This document shows positions 1 through 7,242 of a stretch of 10,406 bases of DNA, piece by piece. The DNA comes from Lachnospiraceae bacterium UBA1766. GTDB lineage: Bacteria; Bacillota; Clostridia; Lachnospirales; Lachnospiraceae. The first letter of the stretch is position 1, and each line of letters opens with the position of its first letter. The stretch spans positions 5,028-15,433 of the forward strand of contig DCGY01000019.1 in the NCBI GenBank assembly GCA_002314715.1, read 5' to 3'. The position numbers were made by a program, and so were the translations under genes. The notes under the pieces are model-generated. The model was given only the letters and a program-made list of their open reading frames with translations, ran no database searches and was not told the DNA's origin.

Positions 1-198
1 ACACAGGGGGCCGATACGGAGGCAGCCCTTGCGAATGTTGAGGAATTGATGATTCGTAACCCGGCATGGAACTCGCTAAAGGCAGTGCGAAATGGGAATT
101 ATTATGTCATTGATAAGGCCTTGTATAATTCCAAACCCAACGCCAGATGGGGAGAGGCGTATCAGTTGTTGGCAGATGTTATTTATCCAAAGGAGTAG
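1..198 (+). CDS. C-terminal end of a FecB/BtuF-type ABC transporter substrate-binding protein (5' end outside window)
   Basis: Frame 1 is open from the first base to a TAG at 196-198 and gives 65 residues. They look like the last helices of a periplasmic-binding-protein type III fold (FecB/BtuF/FhuD family): the end of a long helix, then NPAWNSLKAVRNG, a short strand with YYVID, and a terminal helix ending ADVIYPKE. In this family the 'hPaW..l.AVkng.vy.vd' segment is conserved close to the C-terminus. In Gram-positive bacteria such proteins are lipoproteins that capture ferric siderophores, haem or corrinoids and deliver them to the permease; the lipobox would lie upstream of the window. The siroheme synthase starts 2 nt after the stop, and the matching permease and ATPase follow, which supports the call. 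The ligand cannot be decided from this fragment. Confidence 0.85.
   Translation, partial: TQGADTEAALANVEELMIRNPAWNSLKAVRNGNYYVIDKALYNSKPNARWGEAYQLLADVIYPKE
189..195 (+). promoter_or_regulatory. Ribosome binding site that sets the siroheme synthase start
   Basis: AAAGGAG ends 5 nt before the ATG at 201 and lies inside the last codons of the upstream gene. An in-frame ATG at 147 has no such site, would overlap the upstream gene by 52 nt, and would add 18 residues not seen in the family. The start at 201 gives the typical MGYFPFFVNL opening. Confidence 0.75.
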
Positions 199-200
199 GT

Positions 201-776
201 ATGGGATACTTTCCGTTTTTTGTGAATCTGACAAAACTTCATGGGGTCGTTATCGGAGGAGGCAGTATTGCCTTGGAGAAAGTAACGAGACTTTTGGAGT
301 TTGAATGTAATCTGACGGTTGTAGCGACAACAATAAAGGATGAGATAAAAGCATATTCCGGTGAGATCGAGCTTGTGGAAGGCGAATACTGTGAGAATAT
401 GTTGGATTCGGCGGATTATGTAATTGCTGCAACGAATATTACAGCGCTTAATGAACGGATTTACCGGGATGCAAAAAGGAAAGGAAAACTAATCAATGTC
501 GTAGATGTACCGGAGAAATGCGATTTTATTTTCCCTTCCGTTCTTCATCGGGATAAGCTTGTCGTCGGAATATCAACCAGCGGTGCAGGACCGCAGGTTG
601 CTATCAGACTGAAGAAAGAAATAAATGAAATCCTACCGGACAATATGGAAGAAATATTGGATTACCTGGCAGAGGAAAGAATAAAGGCAAAGGCAGAAAT
701 ACCGGATCCGAAGAAAAGAAGGGAATATCTTATCGGACTGGCGAACAAATTATTGGATGAAAAGTATGAACAATAG
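201..776 (+). CDS. Siroheme synthase, Met8/CysG-N type: precorrin-2 dehydrogenase / sirohydrochlorin ferrochelatase
   Basis: This 191-aa cytoplasmic protein is expected to oxidise precorrin-2 to sirohydrochlorin with NAD+ and insert Fe2+ to give siroheme, the cofactor of sulfite and nitrite reductases. Visible features are the family N-terminus YFPFFVNL (3-10), a Rossmann nucleotide loop with GGG at 19-21, AATN at 76-79, and NVVDVPEKCDFIFPS at 99-113. Asp102 corresponds to the catalytic Asp104 of Salmonella CysG. The segment GISTSGAGP (123-131) matches the region of the CysG phosphoserine, with Thr at the equivalent position. There is no C-terminal uroporphyrinogen methyltransferase domain, so that step must come from another gene. 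It sits between the binding-protein and permease genes of an importer. The stop region overlaps the next gene's start by 11-20 nt. Chelation of Co2+ instead of Fe2+ is possible, since related enzymes accept both. Confidence 0.9.
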   Translation: MGYFPFFVNLTKLHGVVIGGGSIALEKVTRLLEFECNLTVVATTIKDEIKAYSGEIELVEGEYCENMLDSADYVIAATNITALNERIYRDAKRKGKLINVVDVPEKCDFIFPSVLHRDKLVVGISTSGAGPQVAIRLKKEINEILPDNMEEILDYLAEERIKAKAEIPDPKKRREYLIGLANKLLDEKYEQ

Positions 777-1773
777 CAGCGTAAATAAAACCGGTTTTAT
801 CATAGGACTTTTAGTGCTGGGGATGCTATTTCTGATGATGTTGGGACTTGTATTTGGAAGTGTTAACATTTCAGCGAAAGATCTGATTCAGATCATAGCA
901 CAAAGGGATAAAACCTCAAAATATGCAGTCATTCTTTGGAATATCAGATTGCCGCGTGTCCTTGCAGGCGTACTGGCCGGTTGTGGTTTGGGGTGCGCCG
1001 GAGTCCTTTTGCAAGGGGTTTTGAATAATTCACTGGCAAGCCCTAATACAATTGGCGTTAATTCGGGGGCCGGATTTTTCGTAATGCTTTCCATGCTGCT
1101 ACTACCGCAGAATTTGTTCGCAAAATCCCTCATGGCCTTTATAGGAGCATTTGTCACCTCTGTGCTTATTCTGGTGCTGGCATATTTTGCGGAAAAATCA
1201 AGAATAACAATTGTTCTGGCAGGTATTACGATTTCCAGCTTTCTTTCGGCGGGAATGAATCTAATGAAGATTATAGATACCGACATTACAATAAACTCGA
1301 CTCAATTTCTTATTGGTTCAATGGCCGGAGTTACTATGAAATCACTTTATTATCCTGCTGTTGGCATTATCCTTGGAATCGCTTTATCGATTGTTCTTTC
1401 GAAGGCATTAAATATTCTTGCACTTGGAGATGGGGTGGCGAGCTCACTTGGCTTAAGAGTAAATCTGTATCGAGTTATATTCCTGTTAATCTCAAGCATG
1501 ATGGCCGGATTGGTTGTAAGCTTTGCGGGTCTGATAGGTTTTGTTGGTCTTATTGTCCCACATATCTGTAGGTATCTGTTTGGCCATGACAGTCGGCTTT
1601 TGATTCCAACCTCATGCCTAATGGGTGCAATCCTTGTACTGTTGTCGGATCTGATCGGCAGAGTTCTGTTTGCACCTTTTGAACTGCCCGTCGGAATTAT
1701 TCTCTCATTGGCGGGCGGCCCATTCTTTTTGTATCTTCTTATGAAAAAAGGAGGTCGGAGAGTAAATGCTTAA
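766..1773 (+). CDS. FecCD/BtuC-type ABC transporter permease (iron-chelate or corrinoid uptake)
   Basis: From the ATG at 766 this is a 335-aa polytopic membrane protein, the usual length of FecCD-family permeases, with about ten hydrophobic segments. Diagnostic stretches are RLPRVLAGVLAG (61-72), the glycine-rich GLGCAGVLLQG followed by NNSLASPNTIG (74-97), GFVGLIVPHICRYLFGHD (258-275), which contains the ATPase-coupling loop, and FELPVGIILSLAGGPFF near the C-terminus. It would form the homodimeric channel of a type II importer, taking ligand from the upstream binding protein. An in-frame ATG at 757 would add three residues. I prefer 766 because GGATGA lies 5 nt upstream, while nothing purine-rich precedes 757; the choice is not certain. 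The gene overlaps the siroheme synthase stop and, by 8 nt, the ATPase start, indicating translational coupling. Substrate (ferric siderophore, haem or cobalamin) is not resolved. Confidence 0.92.
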   Translation: MNNSSVNKTGFIIGLLVLGMLFLMMLGLVFGSVNISAKDLIQIIAQRDKTSKYAVILWNIRLPRVLAGVLAGCGLGCAGVLLQGVLNNSLASPNTIGVNSGAGFFVMLSMLLLPQNLFAKSLMAFIGAFVTSVLILVLAYFAEKSRITIVLAGITISSFLSAGMNLMKIIDTDITINSTQFLIGSMAGVTMKSLYYPAVGIILGIALSIVLSKALNILALGDGVASSLGLRVNLYRVIFLLISSMMAGLVVSFAGLIGFVGLIVPHICRYLFGHDSRLLIPTSCLMGAILVLLSDLIGRVLFAPFELPVGIILSLAGGPFFLYLLMKKGGRRVNA

Positions 1774-2524
1774 GTTTCAAAATGTGGATGTCAGTATAGG
1801 AAAAACTCCTATTCTACATGATTTATCAGTGACATTTGATAAAGGGAAAATCAATACAATAATCGGCCCAAACGGCTCCGGAAAAACGACGTTGCTACAA
1901 ACACTGAATGGTCTTAGTCATGTTACCGGAGGCAATATTTTACTGGAGGGTGACTCATTTTTGAAAATGCCCTTACGCGAACGGGCTAAGAGGCTGTCCT
2001 TTATGCCGCAATTCAGAGACAGTGCACCAAATATTTCCGTATACAGTCTTGTAGAACATGGAAGGTTTGCATATATGGGCTTTTCCAGAAAAATGAGTGA
2101 TGAGGATAAACAGGCAGTTCAGAAAGCCCTGGAATATACGGATATTTTGGACTATAAAAACAGAATGGTAAGTGAACTTTCAGGTGGATTACAGCAGCGG
2201 GTGTATCTTGCAATGCAGCTTGCCCAGGGCAGCGATTATATGGTAATGGATGAACCCATGAATTATCTTGATTATCCGAGTCAGCGCGAAATGTTTGATT
2301 TAATTAGGAACCTTGTAGGGCAAGGAAAAACGATCATTATGGTCCTGCACGATTTGAATTATGCACTACGGATTTCTGACAGAATCATTGTCATGAAGGA
2401 TAGAACGATAGTCGGAGAAGGAACTCCGGAAGAATGCCTTGGAAGTCAAATACTTCAGAATGTGTTTCAATGCGAAGTTGACGTAATAAATAGAAGTGAT
2501 TCAAAACAATATTTTTTTATTTGA
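1766..2524 (+). CDS. ABC transporter ATP-binding protein of the FecCD/BtuD-type importer
   Basis: This 252-aa nucleotide-binding subunit energises the adjacent permease. All ABC ATPase motifs are present: Walker A GPNGSGKT (34-41), Q-loop Gln82 in FMPQ, signature LSGGLQQR (138-145), Walker B YMVMDEP (158-164) with catalytic Glu163, D-loop around Asp169, and switch His195 in VLHDLN. The Walker B/D-loop stretch reads EPMNYLD rather than the common EPTxxLD. This does not remove a catalytic residue. Start ATG 1766 overlaps the permease stop. It follows an AAAGGAGG sequence and a nearer GGAG (1757-1760) with 5-nt spacing. The family acts as a dimer on the inner membrane face. The LysR gene follows after 11 nt. 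Function as an ATPase of an iron/cobalamin-type importer is secure; the transported ligand is not. Confidence 0.93.
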   Translation: MLKFQNVDVSIGKTPILHDLSVTFDKGKINTIIGPNGSGKTTLLQTLNGLSHVTGGNILLEGDSFLKMPLRERAKRLSFMPQFRDSAPNISVYSLVEHGRFAYMGFSRKMSDEDKQAVQKALEYTDILDYKNRMVSELSGGLQQRVYLAMQLAQGSDYMVMDEPMNYLDYPSQREMFDLIRNLVGQGKTIIMVLHDLNYALRISDRIIVMKDRTIVGEGTPEECLGSQILQNVFQCEVDVINRSDSKQYFFI

Positions 2525-2535
2525 GGTACAGGAAA

Positions 2536-3441
2536 ATGACGATAACACAATTAAAATATGTGGTTGCGATATCAGCATCATCTTCGATGAGAGAGGCTTC
2601 GGCCAAACTTTATGTATCGCAACCGGCATTATCAGCAACCATTCGAGACCTGGAAGAGGAAGTGGGAGTTCGTATTTTTGAAAGAACAAACAAGGGCATC
2701 ACGTTAACCGATGCGGGAACGGAATTCCTTAATTTTGCGAAACAGGCAGTAAGTCAGTATGAACTGGTAGAAAATAAATATCTGGGATCGAAGATGGGCA
2801 CAGATTATTATTCCATTTCCGTCCAGCATTATGTTTTTGCCATTCATGCATTTGTAAACGCTATAAAACAAAGAGAAGCCGATAATTTTTCCTACCTAAT
2901 AAAGGAAACAAGAACGGATGAAGTATTATCCAATGTGAGAAATTACAAGAGTGAAATTGGCGTTCTTTCGTACTCAGAGAGTAATCGGAATATTATTAAT
3001 AAGTTGTTCAGGGAATACGAACTTGAGTTTTATCCGCTGATGAAATGTGAAACCTATGCATACTTGAGTAAATCACATCCATTGGCAGACAAAACAGAGT
3101 TGTCGGTTGAGGAATTGAAGGAATATCCTTGTGTGACCTTTGATCAAAGCAATGAAACGGAATTCTATCTTTCGGAAGAAGCATTATCAAGTTATGATTT
3201 TAAAAAAGTGATTCGATCGAATGATAGAGCAACCTCCTGTGAGGTGATTGCTATGCTTAACGGGTTCGCCATTGGGACCGGAATCATGATAGACAGTAAT
3301 GTTCTTAAGGACACATTTATTTCGGTTAAGCTTAAGGAAGAGGACCCGCTTATTATTGGTTACATTATTAAGAAGAAGCATGTACTCAGTGACTTTGGTA
3401 AAATATATGTGAGTGAATTGGAAAAATATAAACAGGTATAA
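2536..3441 (+). CDS. LysR-type transcriptional regulator (first of two paralogues)
   Basis: This is a 301-aa LysR regulator. An N-terminal winged helix-turn-helix (about 1-60) carries SSMREASAKLYVSQPALSATI and the wing segment FERTNKGITLTDAG. A linker helix and a two-lobed effector-binding domain (about 92-300) follow. The family normally acts as a tetramer whose DNA bending responds to a small metabolite. The start at ATG 2536 puts the family N-terminus MTITQLKYVV at residue 1, with GAGG at 2523-2526; a TTG at 2521 would add five unlikely residues. The gene is 11 nt downstream of the ABC ATPase and co-directional, whereas many LysR genes are divergent from their target. It is closely similar to the LysR at 6337-7242: QHY 97-99, KSEIG 138-142, HPLAD 181-185, DRAT 230-233 and LNGF 241-244 sit at identical residue numbers in both. 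Effector and targets are unknown. Confidence 0.9.
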   Translation: MTITQLKYVVAISASSSMREASAKLYVSQPALSATIRDLEEEVGVRIFERTNKGITLTDAGTEFLNFAKQAVSQYELVENKYLGSKMGTDYYSISVQHYVFAIHAFVNAIKQREADNFSYLIKETRTDEVLSNVRNYKSEIGVLSYSESNRNIINKLFREYELEFYPLMKCETYAYLSKSHPLADKTELSVEELKEYPCVTFDQSNETEFYLSEEALSSYDFKKVIRSNDRATSCEVIAMLNGFAIGTGIMIDSNVLKDTFISVKLKEEDPLIIGYIIKKKHVLSDFGKIYVSELEKYKQV

Positions 3442-3449
3442 GGGGAGGA
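3442..3449 (+). promoter_or_regulatory. Strong ribosome binding site of the alpha/beta hydrolase
   Basis: GGGGAGGA lies immediately after the lysR stop codon, 5 nt before ATG 3455. It fixes the start there rather than at the in-frame ATG 3413, which lies inside the lysR coding sequence and lacks a site. Confidence 0.75.
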
Positions 3450-3454
3450 CGGAG

Positions 3455-4303
3455 ATGGATTACAAAAAGGCTTTTGTAGAATTTGAAGCAGATGAACCAA
3501 AGTATTTTCCGGATATTATAGAACTAAGTATTGTTAGTGGGGGAGTACACCTGTATGGATATCTGCTCTCTCCGGATAAAAGGATTAAGGGGCCTTATCC
3601 AACGGTAATTATGTCTCATGGTTTTCCCGGATATACAACGAATAACGACCTGGAACTGGCCCTAATGAGAATGGGCTGTGTGGTTATTCACATGAACCAT
3701 AGAGGCGCCTGGGGAAGTGAAGGGAATTATCTTTTTACAAATCTTAAGGACGATTTGATTGCAGTTGCAAAATGGGCACACAATGCAGCAATTGCAGACC
3801 AGTATGATATTGATGTGAACAATATTTTTCTTGTTGGACACAGTATGGGTGGTCAGACCGTTCTTAATGCAGCAAAGGATTTACCTTTTATCAAAGGCGT
3901 AGCGGCAATGGCAGCATATGATATTGGCGCCGCATTTCGATACAAAATGGAGAAGGATTTGTTCCTGATGATTGAAACCGAAGGACAGTGTCTTAAGATG
4001 CAATCAGCCGGTGAAGTATATGAAAATGCGCTAATCAATCAGCAGGAACTGAGTGTACTTAACCGATATGATGAGTTGTTGACAAAAAATGTTCTGTTTG
4101 TTGAAGCGATTTATGACACGATTGCACCACCGGATAAAATGCTGCAACCTCTGGCGAATAAGCTGATAGAAGCAGGTGGAAAGATTACCTATGAAAAGAT
4201 TGCCAGCAACCACAGTTTTGTTGGACAGCGTATGAAGCTGACGCAGATTGTTGGTAAATGGATCGAAGAGATGTATGTTGGTAGGACAGACTCAAAAATG
4301 TGA
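3455..4303 (+). CDS. Alpha/beta hydrolase (serine esterase/peptidase-like fold), substrate unknown
   Basis: This 282-aa protein has a complete alpha/beta-hydrolase catalytic set. The oxyanion region is MSHGFPGY (53-60), the nucleophile elbow is GHSMGG (128-133) with Ser130, a likely acid is Asp221 in YDTIAPP, and the histidine is His253 in SNHSFVG. The segment NHRGAWGSEGNY (81-92) is typical of the BAAT/dienelactone-hydrolase/acylaminoacyl-peptidase side of the superfamily. No signal peptide or membrane segment is visible, so it is probably cytoplasmic. The region between the elbow and the acid (about 155-205) would form a helical cap that determines substrate. The gene is 13 nt downstream of lysR and 24 nt upstream of the rhodanese-TtcA gene, so the three are likely co-transcribed. 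By context it may cleave an ester, thioester or amide in the same pathway as the neighbouring sulfur-transfer protein; this is inference. Confidence 0.85.
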   Translation: MDYKKAFVEFEADEPKYFPDIIELSIVSGGVHLYGYLLSPDKRIKGPYPTVIMSHGFPGYTTNNDLELALMRMGCVVIHMNHRGAWGSEGNYLFTNLKDDLIAVAKWAHNAAIADQYDIDVNNIFLVGHSMGGQTVLNAAKDLPFIKGVAAMAAYDIGAAFRYKMEKDLFLMIETEGQCLKMQSAGEVYENALINQQELSVLNRYDELLTKNVLFVEAIYDTIAPPDKMLQPLANKLIEAGGKITYEKIASNHSFVGQRMKLTQIVGKWIEEMYVGRTDSKM

Positions 4304-4327
4304 TAGGATAAGGAAAATGCAGATACC

Positions 4328-5476
4328 ATGAAGGAAATAACAATCGCGGAATGGAAAAAAATGTCCGAGGATAGCGTTCAGCTTGTTGATATACGTAATG
4401 AGGGGAGTACCATCTTTGGAATGATGCCCGATGCAATTCATATTGCGTTCTCGACATTCGAAGATAATTTGGAAGACTGTCTTTCGAAGCTCCAGAAAGA
4501 CAAGAAAATAATTGTCTATTGTCAGCGAGGAGAAAAATCCCGGGAAATTGCTGATCTTATAGAAGAACGGGGATATGATAGTTATAGCCTGGTCGGTGGA
4601 TACAATGCGTTTTTAATGGACAGCATAAAAAACGACAAGGCAGAAGAGAGTAAAAAGAAGGTTGAAGAAAGCATAAGAAAGAAATTCCATAAAACACTTC
4701 TTTCACCGTTTGCCAAGGCGTGTAAGCTCTATGAGCTGATTAAGGAAGGCGACCACATAGCGGTATGTATATCCGGTGGCAAGGATTCGATACTGATGGC
4801 GAAGCTTTTTCAGGAACTACAAAGGCACAGACGGGTTCATTTTGAATTAACTTTTCTTGTTATGGATCCCGGATACAACCGTGAGAATCGCGCTCTGATT
4901 GAGAGTAATGCGAAAAAACTTGGCATCCCGATTACGATTTTTGAAAGTACTATATTTGACGCTGTTGACAACATTAATAAAAGTCCCTGTTATATTTGCG
5001 CGAGAATGAGAAGAGGCTATTTATATAGCAAGGCGAAAGAGCTTGGATGTAACAAGATTGCACTTGGGCATCACTACGATGATGTGATCGAGACGATTCT
5101 CATGGGGATGCTGCACGGGGCACAGATACAAACTATGATGCCTAAGCTCCATAGCACGAATTTTGACGGAATGGAACTAATCCGACCGCTTTATCTTGTT
5201 AGAGAGGAAGACATTTGCAAATGGAGAGACTATAACGGTTTACATTTCTTGCAATGTGCCTGTCATTTTACGGATACTTGCAGTACCTGCCATGAGGATG
5301 GAACAACGTCATCGAAAAGATTGGAAACAAAGAAATTGATTGCGCATTTGAAAGAAAGCAATCCTTTTGTGGAATCCAACATTTTCAGAAGTGTGGAAAA
5401 TGTAAGTTTGGAAACCATTATTGAATATAAAAAGAATGGTATACGGCATAATTTTTTAGATGATTATGATAACTGA
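4328..5476 (+). CDS. Rhodanese domain fused to TtcA-like PP-loop ATPase (sulfur-transfer fusion)
   Basis: This 382-aa two-domain protein begins with a rhodanese domain (about 1-100): LVDIRNEG (19-26) and the active-site loop YCQRGEKS with persulfide-forming Cys65. A charged linker (about 101-120) leads to a TtcA-type adenylating domain with P-loop SGGKDS (149-154), CYIC (Cys221, Cys224) before ARMRRGYLY, and LGHHYDDVIET (247-257). In E. coli TtcA three cysteines hold a [4Fe-4S] cluster and the enzyme makes 2-thiocytidine at tRNA position 32. Cys221, Cys224 and Cys310 would be the equivalents. Unusually, the C-terminal part carries further cysteines (312, 318, 321) in an apparent insertion. 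The rhodanese may hand sulfur directly to the ATPase site. The substrate may be tRNA or a small molecule. Start ATG 4328 is the only ATG that fits, though AAGGA lies a long 13 nt upstream. Confidence 0.87.
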   Translation: MKEITIAEWKKMSEDSVQLVDIRNEGSTIFGMMPDAIHIAFSTFEDNLEDCLSKLQKDKKIIVYCQRGEKSREIADLIEERGYDSYSLVGGYNAFLMDSIKNDKAEESKKKVEESIRKKFHKTLLSPFAKACKLYELIKEGDHIAVCISGGKDSILMAKLFQELQRHRRVHFELTFLVMDPGYNRENRALIESNAKKLGIPITIFESTIFDAVDNINKSPCYICARMRRGYLYSKAKELGCNKIALGHHYDDVIETILMGMLHGAQIQTMMPKLHSTNFDGMELIRPLYLVREEDICKWRDYNGLHFLQCACHFTDTCSTCHEDGTTSSKRLETKKLIAHLKESNPFVESNIFRSVENVSLETIIEYKKNGIRHNFLDDYDN

Positions 5477-5526
5477 AGCAAGAGGGGGGAATCGTAGTCG
5501 TCTTTCGTAAAGGATGTGGTTCAAAA

Positions 5527-6324
5527 ATGAGATTAGCCCTTGTACAGATGAGTAATGCGGGGACGATACAAAGAAACTTGAGTAAAAGCATTTCGGCCAT
5601 TCGGGAAGCAGCCCAAAATGGAGCGGATATCGTATTATTCCCGGAGGTACAACTGACAGAATTCTTTCCGCAGTATCCGAAAAGAGATGTTAAGGATTAT
5701 GGTGTGGAAATAGACTCGGAACTTGTTTCGGAGATACAAAGAGCTTGTAAAGACAATCATATTACGGCTGTGCCAAATATATATTTAAAAGAGAACGATA
5801 AATTCTATGACGCAAGTGTACTGATTGATTCGTCAGGGAATATTTCCGGAATCCAGAAGATGGTACATGTCGCACAGGCGCAACAGTTTTATGAGCAGGA
5901 TTACTATACTCCATCAGATGATGGGTTTAAGGTATTTGATACAGAGTTTGGAAGGCTTGGAATTGTTGTTTGCTTTGACCGCCATTATCCGGAAAGCATA
6001 AGGACGGAAACTCTTATGGGAGCAGACTTGATTCTGATTCCTACGGTTAATACGAAATCAGAACCTTCGGAGATGTACGAGTGGGAGCTTCGGGTTCAGG
6101 CGTTTCAAAACAGTGTTGCTATCGCTATGTGCAATCGAGTCGGAGTAGAAGATGCCATGGAATTCTCGGGAGAATCAATCATTGTTGATGCAAATGGAAG
6201 TGTCCTACTAAAAGCAGATGACAAAGAACAAATTCGATACATCGATATCGATTTGAGTGAATCCGAAAGAATAAGAGAATCTAAACCATACACGAATCTA
6301 AGAAGGCCTGAAGCGTACAAATAG
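5527..6324 (+). CDS. Carbon-nitrogen hydrolase, nitrilase superfamily (amidase / N-carbamoylputrescine amidase-like)
   Basis: This 265-aa protein has the alpha-beta-beta-alpha nitrilase fold and the full Glu-Lys-Cys triad: Glu40 in LFPEVQL, Lys111 in GIQKMVHV, and Cys149 in GIVVCFDRHYPES. The additional structural glutamate is probably Glu123 in FYEQDYY. The N-terminus MRLALVQM is exactly that of the family, which supports the ATG at 5527. The DRHYPES stretch after the cysteine resembles N-carbamoylputrescine and beta-ureidopropionase-type amidases, but omega-amidases such as B. subtilis MtnU of methionine salvage share this fold and size, so specificity is open. It is 50 nt after the rhodanese-TtcA gene and 12 nt before the second lysR. 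The closest Shine-Dalgarno-like AAAGGA is 13 nt from the ATG, while a stronger AGAGGGGGG at 5482-5489 is too far away, so translation may be weak or modulated. Confidence 0.88.
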   Translation: MRLALVQMSNAGTIQRNLSKSISAIREAAQNGADIVLFPEVQLTEFFPQYPKRDVKDYGVEIDSELVSEIQRACKDNHITAVPNIYLKENDKFYDASVLIDSSGNISGIQKMVHVAQAQQFYEQDYYTPSDDGFKVFDTEFGRLGIVVCFDRHYPESIRTETLMGADLILIPTVNTKSEPSEMYEWELRVQAFQNSVAIAMCNRVGVEDAMEFSGESIIVDANGSVLLKADDKEQIRYIDIDLSESERIRESKPYTNLRRPEAYK

Positions 6325-6328
6325 GAGA
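6323..6328 (+). promoter_or_regulatory. Ribosome binding site overlapping the nitrilase stop codon
   Basis: AGGAGA overlaps the TAG stop at 6322-6324 and lies 8 nt before ATG 6337. This arrangement implies that lysR translation is coupled to that of the amidase gene. Confidence 0.65.
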
Positions 6329-6336
6329 ATATTGAC

Positions 6337-7242
6337 ATGACGTTACAGCAACTACAGTATCTTGTTACGGTCGCCGAGTGTGGAAACATTACGGAAGCCG
6401 CAGAAAAATTGTTCCTTTCACAGCCCTCCCTAAGTGCGGCCATTCATAACCTGGAAAAAGAAATGGGTGTTACAGCTTTTGTCCGTTCCAATAAGGGTGT
6501 AGCTGTGACAAGAGAAGGAGAAGAGCTGCTTTCCTACGCAAGAATGCTATTGGAGCAGGCGGATAATATGCGGGATCACTTTGGCAGTGGAGATAAAAGA
6601 GCACCGAAGTTTTCCGTGTCCTGTCAGCATTATTCCTTTGCGGTAAATGCCTTTGTTGATCTGATTAAGGAATTTGATGCGGATGGGTATAGCTTCACAA
6701 TCAGAGAAACACAAACAGGAGAGATTATCGAGGATATTTCAAATGGGAAAAGTGAAATCGGTATTATCTATTTGTCTGAACATAATGAGGAAGTCATCGG
6801 TAAGTTGATTCGAAACAATAATCTGATATACGAGGAAATCTATCATGCGGCCCCGCACGTCTTTCTTTGTAGGAACCATCCACTGGCAGATAGGGAAAGC
6901 ATTACCATGGAAGACCTGCAACCATATCCATATCTGGTATATGAGCAGGGGAATAATAATTCCTTCTATTTTTCAGAGGAATTTGTAAGTATGCTGGATT
7001 TCCCAAAAAATATTCAGGTCAGGGATAGAGCGACACTTTTTAATTTGGTTATTGGCTTGAATGGCTTCACGGTGAGTAGTGGAGTGATTGATTCAAAACT
7101 AAACGGAAGCAACATTATCGCAAAACCTCTTGAAATAAACAAATCGATGAGAATTGGGACTCTTAAAAAGAAGAATACGGTGTTAAGCCGATACGGGAGC
7201 TTCTATATGGAGGCTTTAAAAAATCATCTGTCCATAGTTTAA
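6337..7242 (+). CDS. LysR-type transcriptional regulator (second paralogue)
   Basis: This 301-aa LysR protein has an N-terminal helix-turn-helix (about 1-60) with ITEAAEKLFLSQPSLSAAI and SNKGVAVTREG, and an effector-binding domain from about residue 91. It has the same length as the LysR at 2536-3441 and aligns with it without gaps to about residue 250, with QHY, KSEIG, HPLAD, DRAT and LNGF at the same positions, so the two arose by duplication. They probably bind related effectors; the QHY segment falls where CysB-type proteins contact ligand on the first strand of the effector domain. The two diverge most in the last 50 residues and in the recognition-helix flank, which would permit different operators. 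It directly precedes the methionine synthase gene, so it is a candidate MetR-like regulator of it, though no binding data exist. The next gene starts 142 nt downstream. Confidence 0.9.
   Translation: MTLQQLQYLVTVAECGNITEAAEKLFLSQPSLSAAIHNLEKEMGVTAFVRSNKGVAVTREGEELLSYARMLLEQADNMRDHFGSGDKRAPKFSVSCQHYSFAVNAFVDLIKEFDADGYSFTIRETQTGEIIEDISNGKSEIGIIYLSEHNEEVIGKLIRNNNLIYEEIYHAAPHVFLCRNHPLADRESITMEDLQPYPYLVYEQGNNNSFYFSEEFVSMLDFPKNIQVRDRATLFNLVIGLNGFTVSSGVIDSKLNGSNIIAKPLEINKSMRIGTLKKKNTVLSRYGSFYMEALKNHLSIV

Noticed and set aside
147..200. Longer siroheme synthase start at ATG 147
   Set aside because: It would overlap the binding-protein gene, lacks a ribosome binding site and adds non-family residues; ATG 201 has AAGGAG at 5 nt.
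888..1286. Long reverse-strand open frame within the permease gene (132 codons)
   Set aside because: It is an antisense shadow of a clear FecCD permease, with no recognisable protein features or ribosome binding site.
5514..5555. 13-codon open frame (ATG 5514) overlapping the amidase start, possible leader peptide
   Set aside because: There is no convincing ribosome binding site and no run of regulatory codons; it is probably a chance frame.
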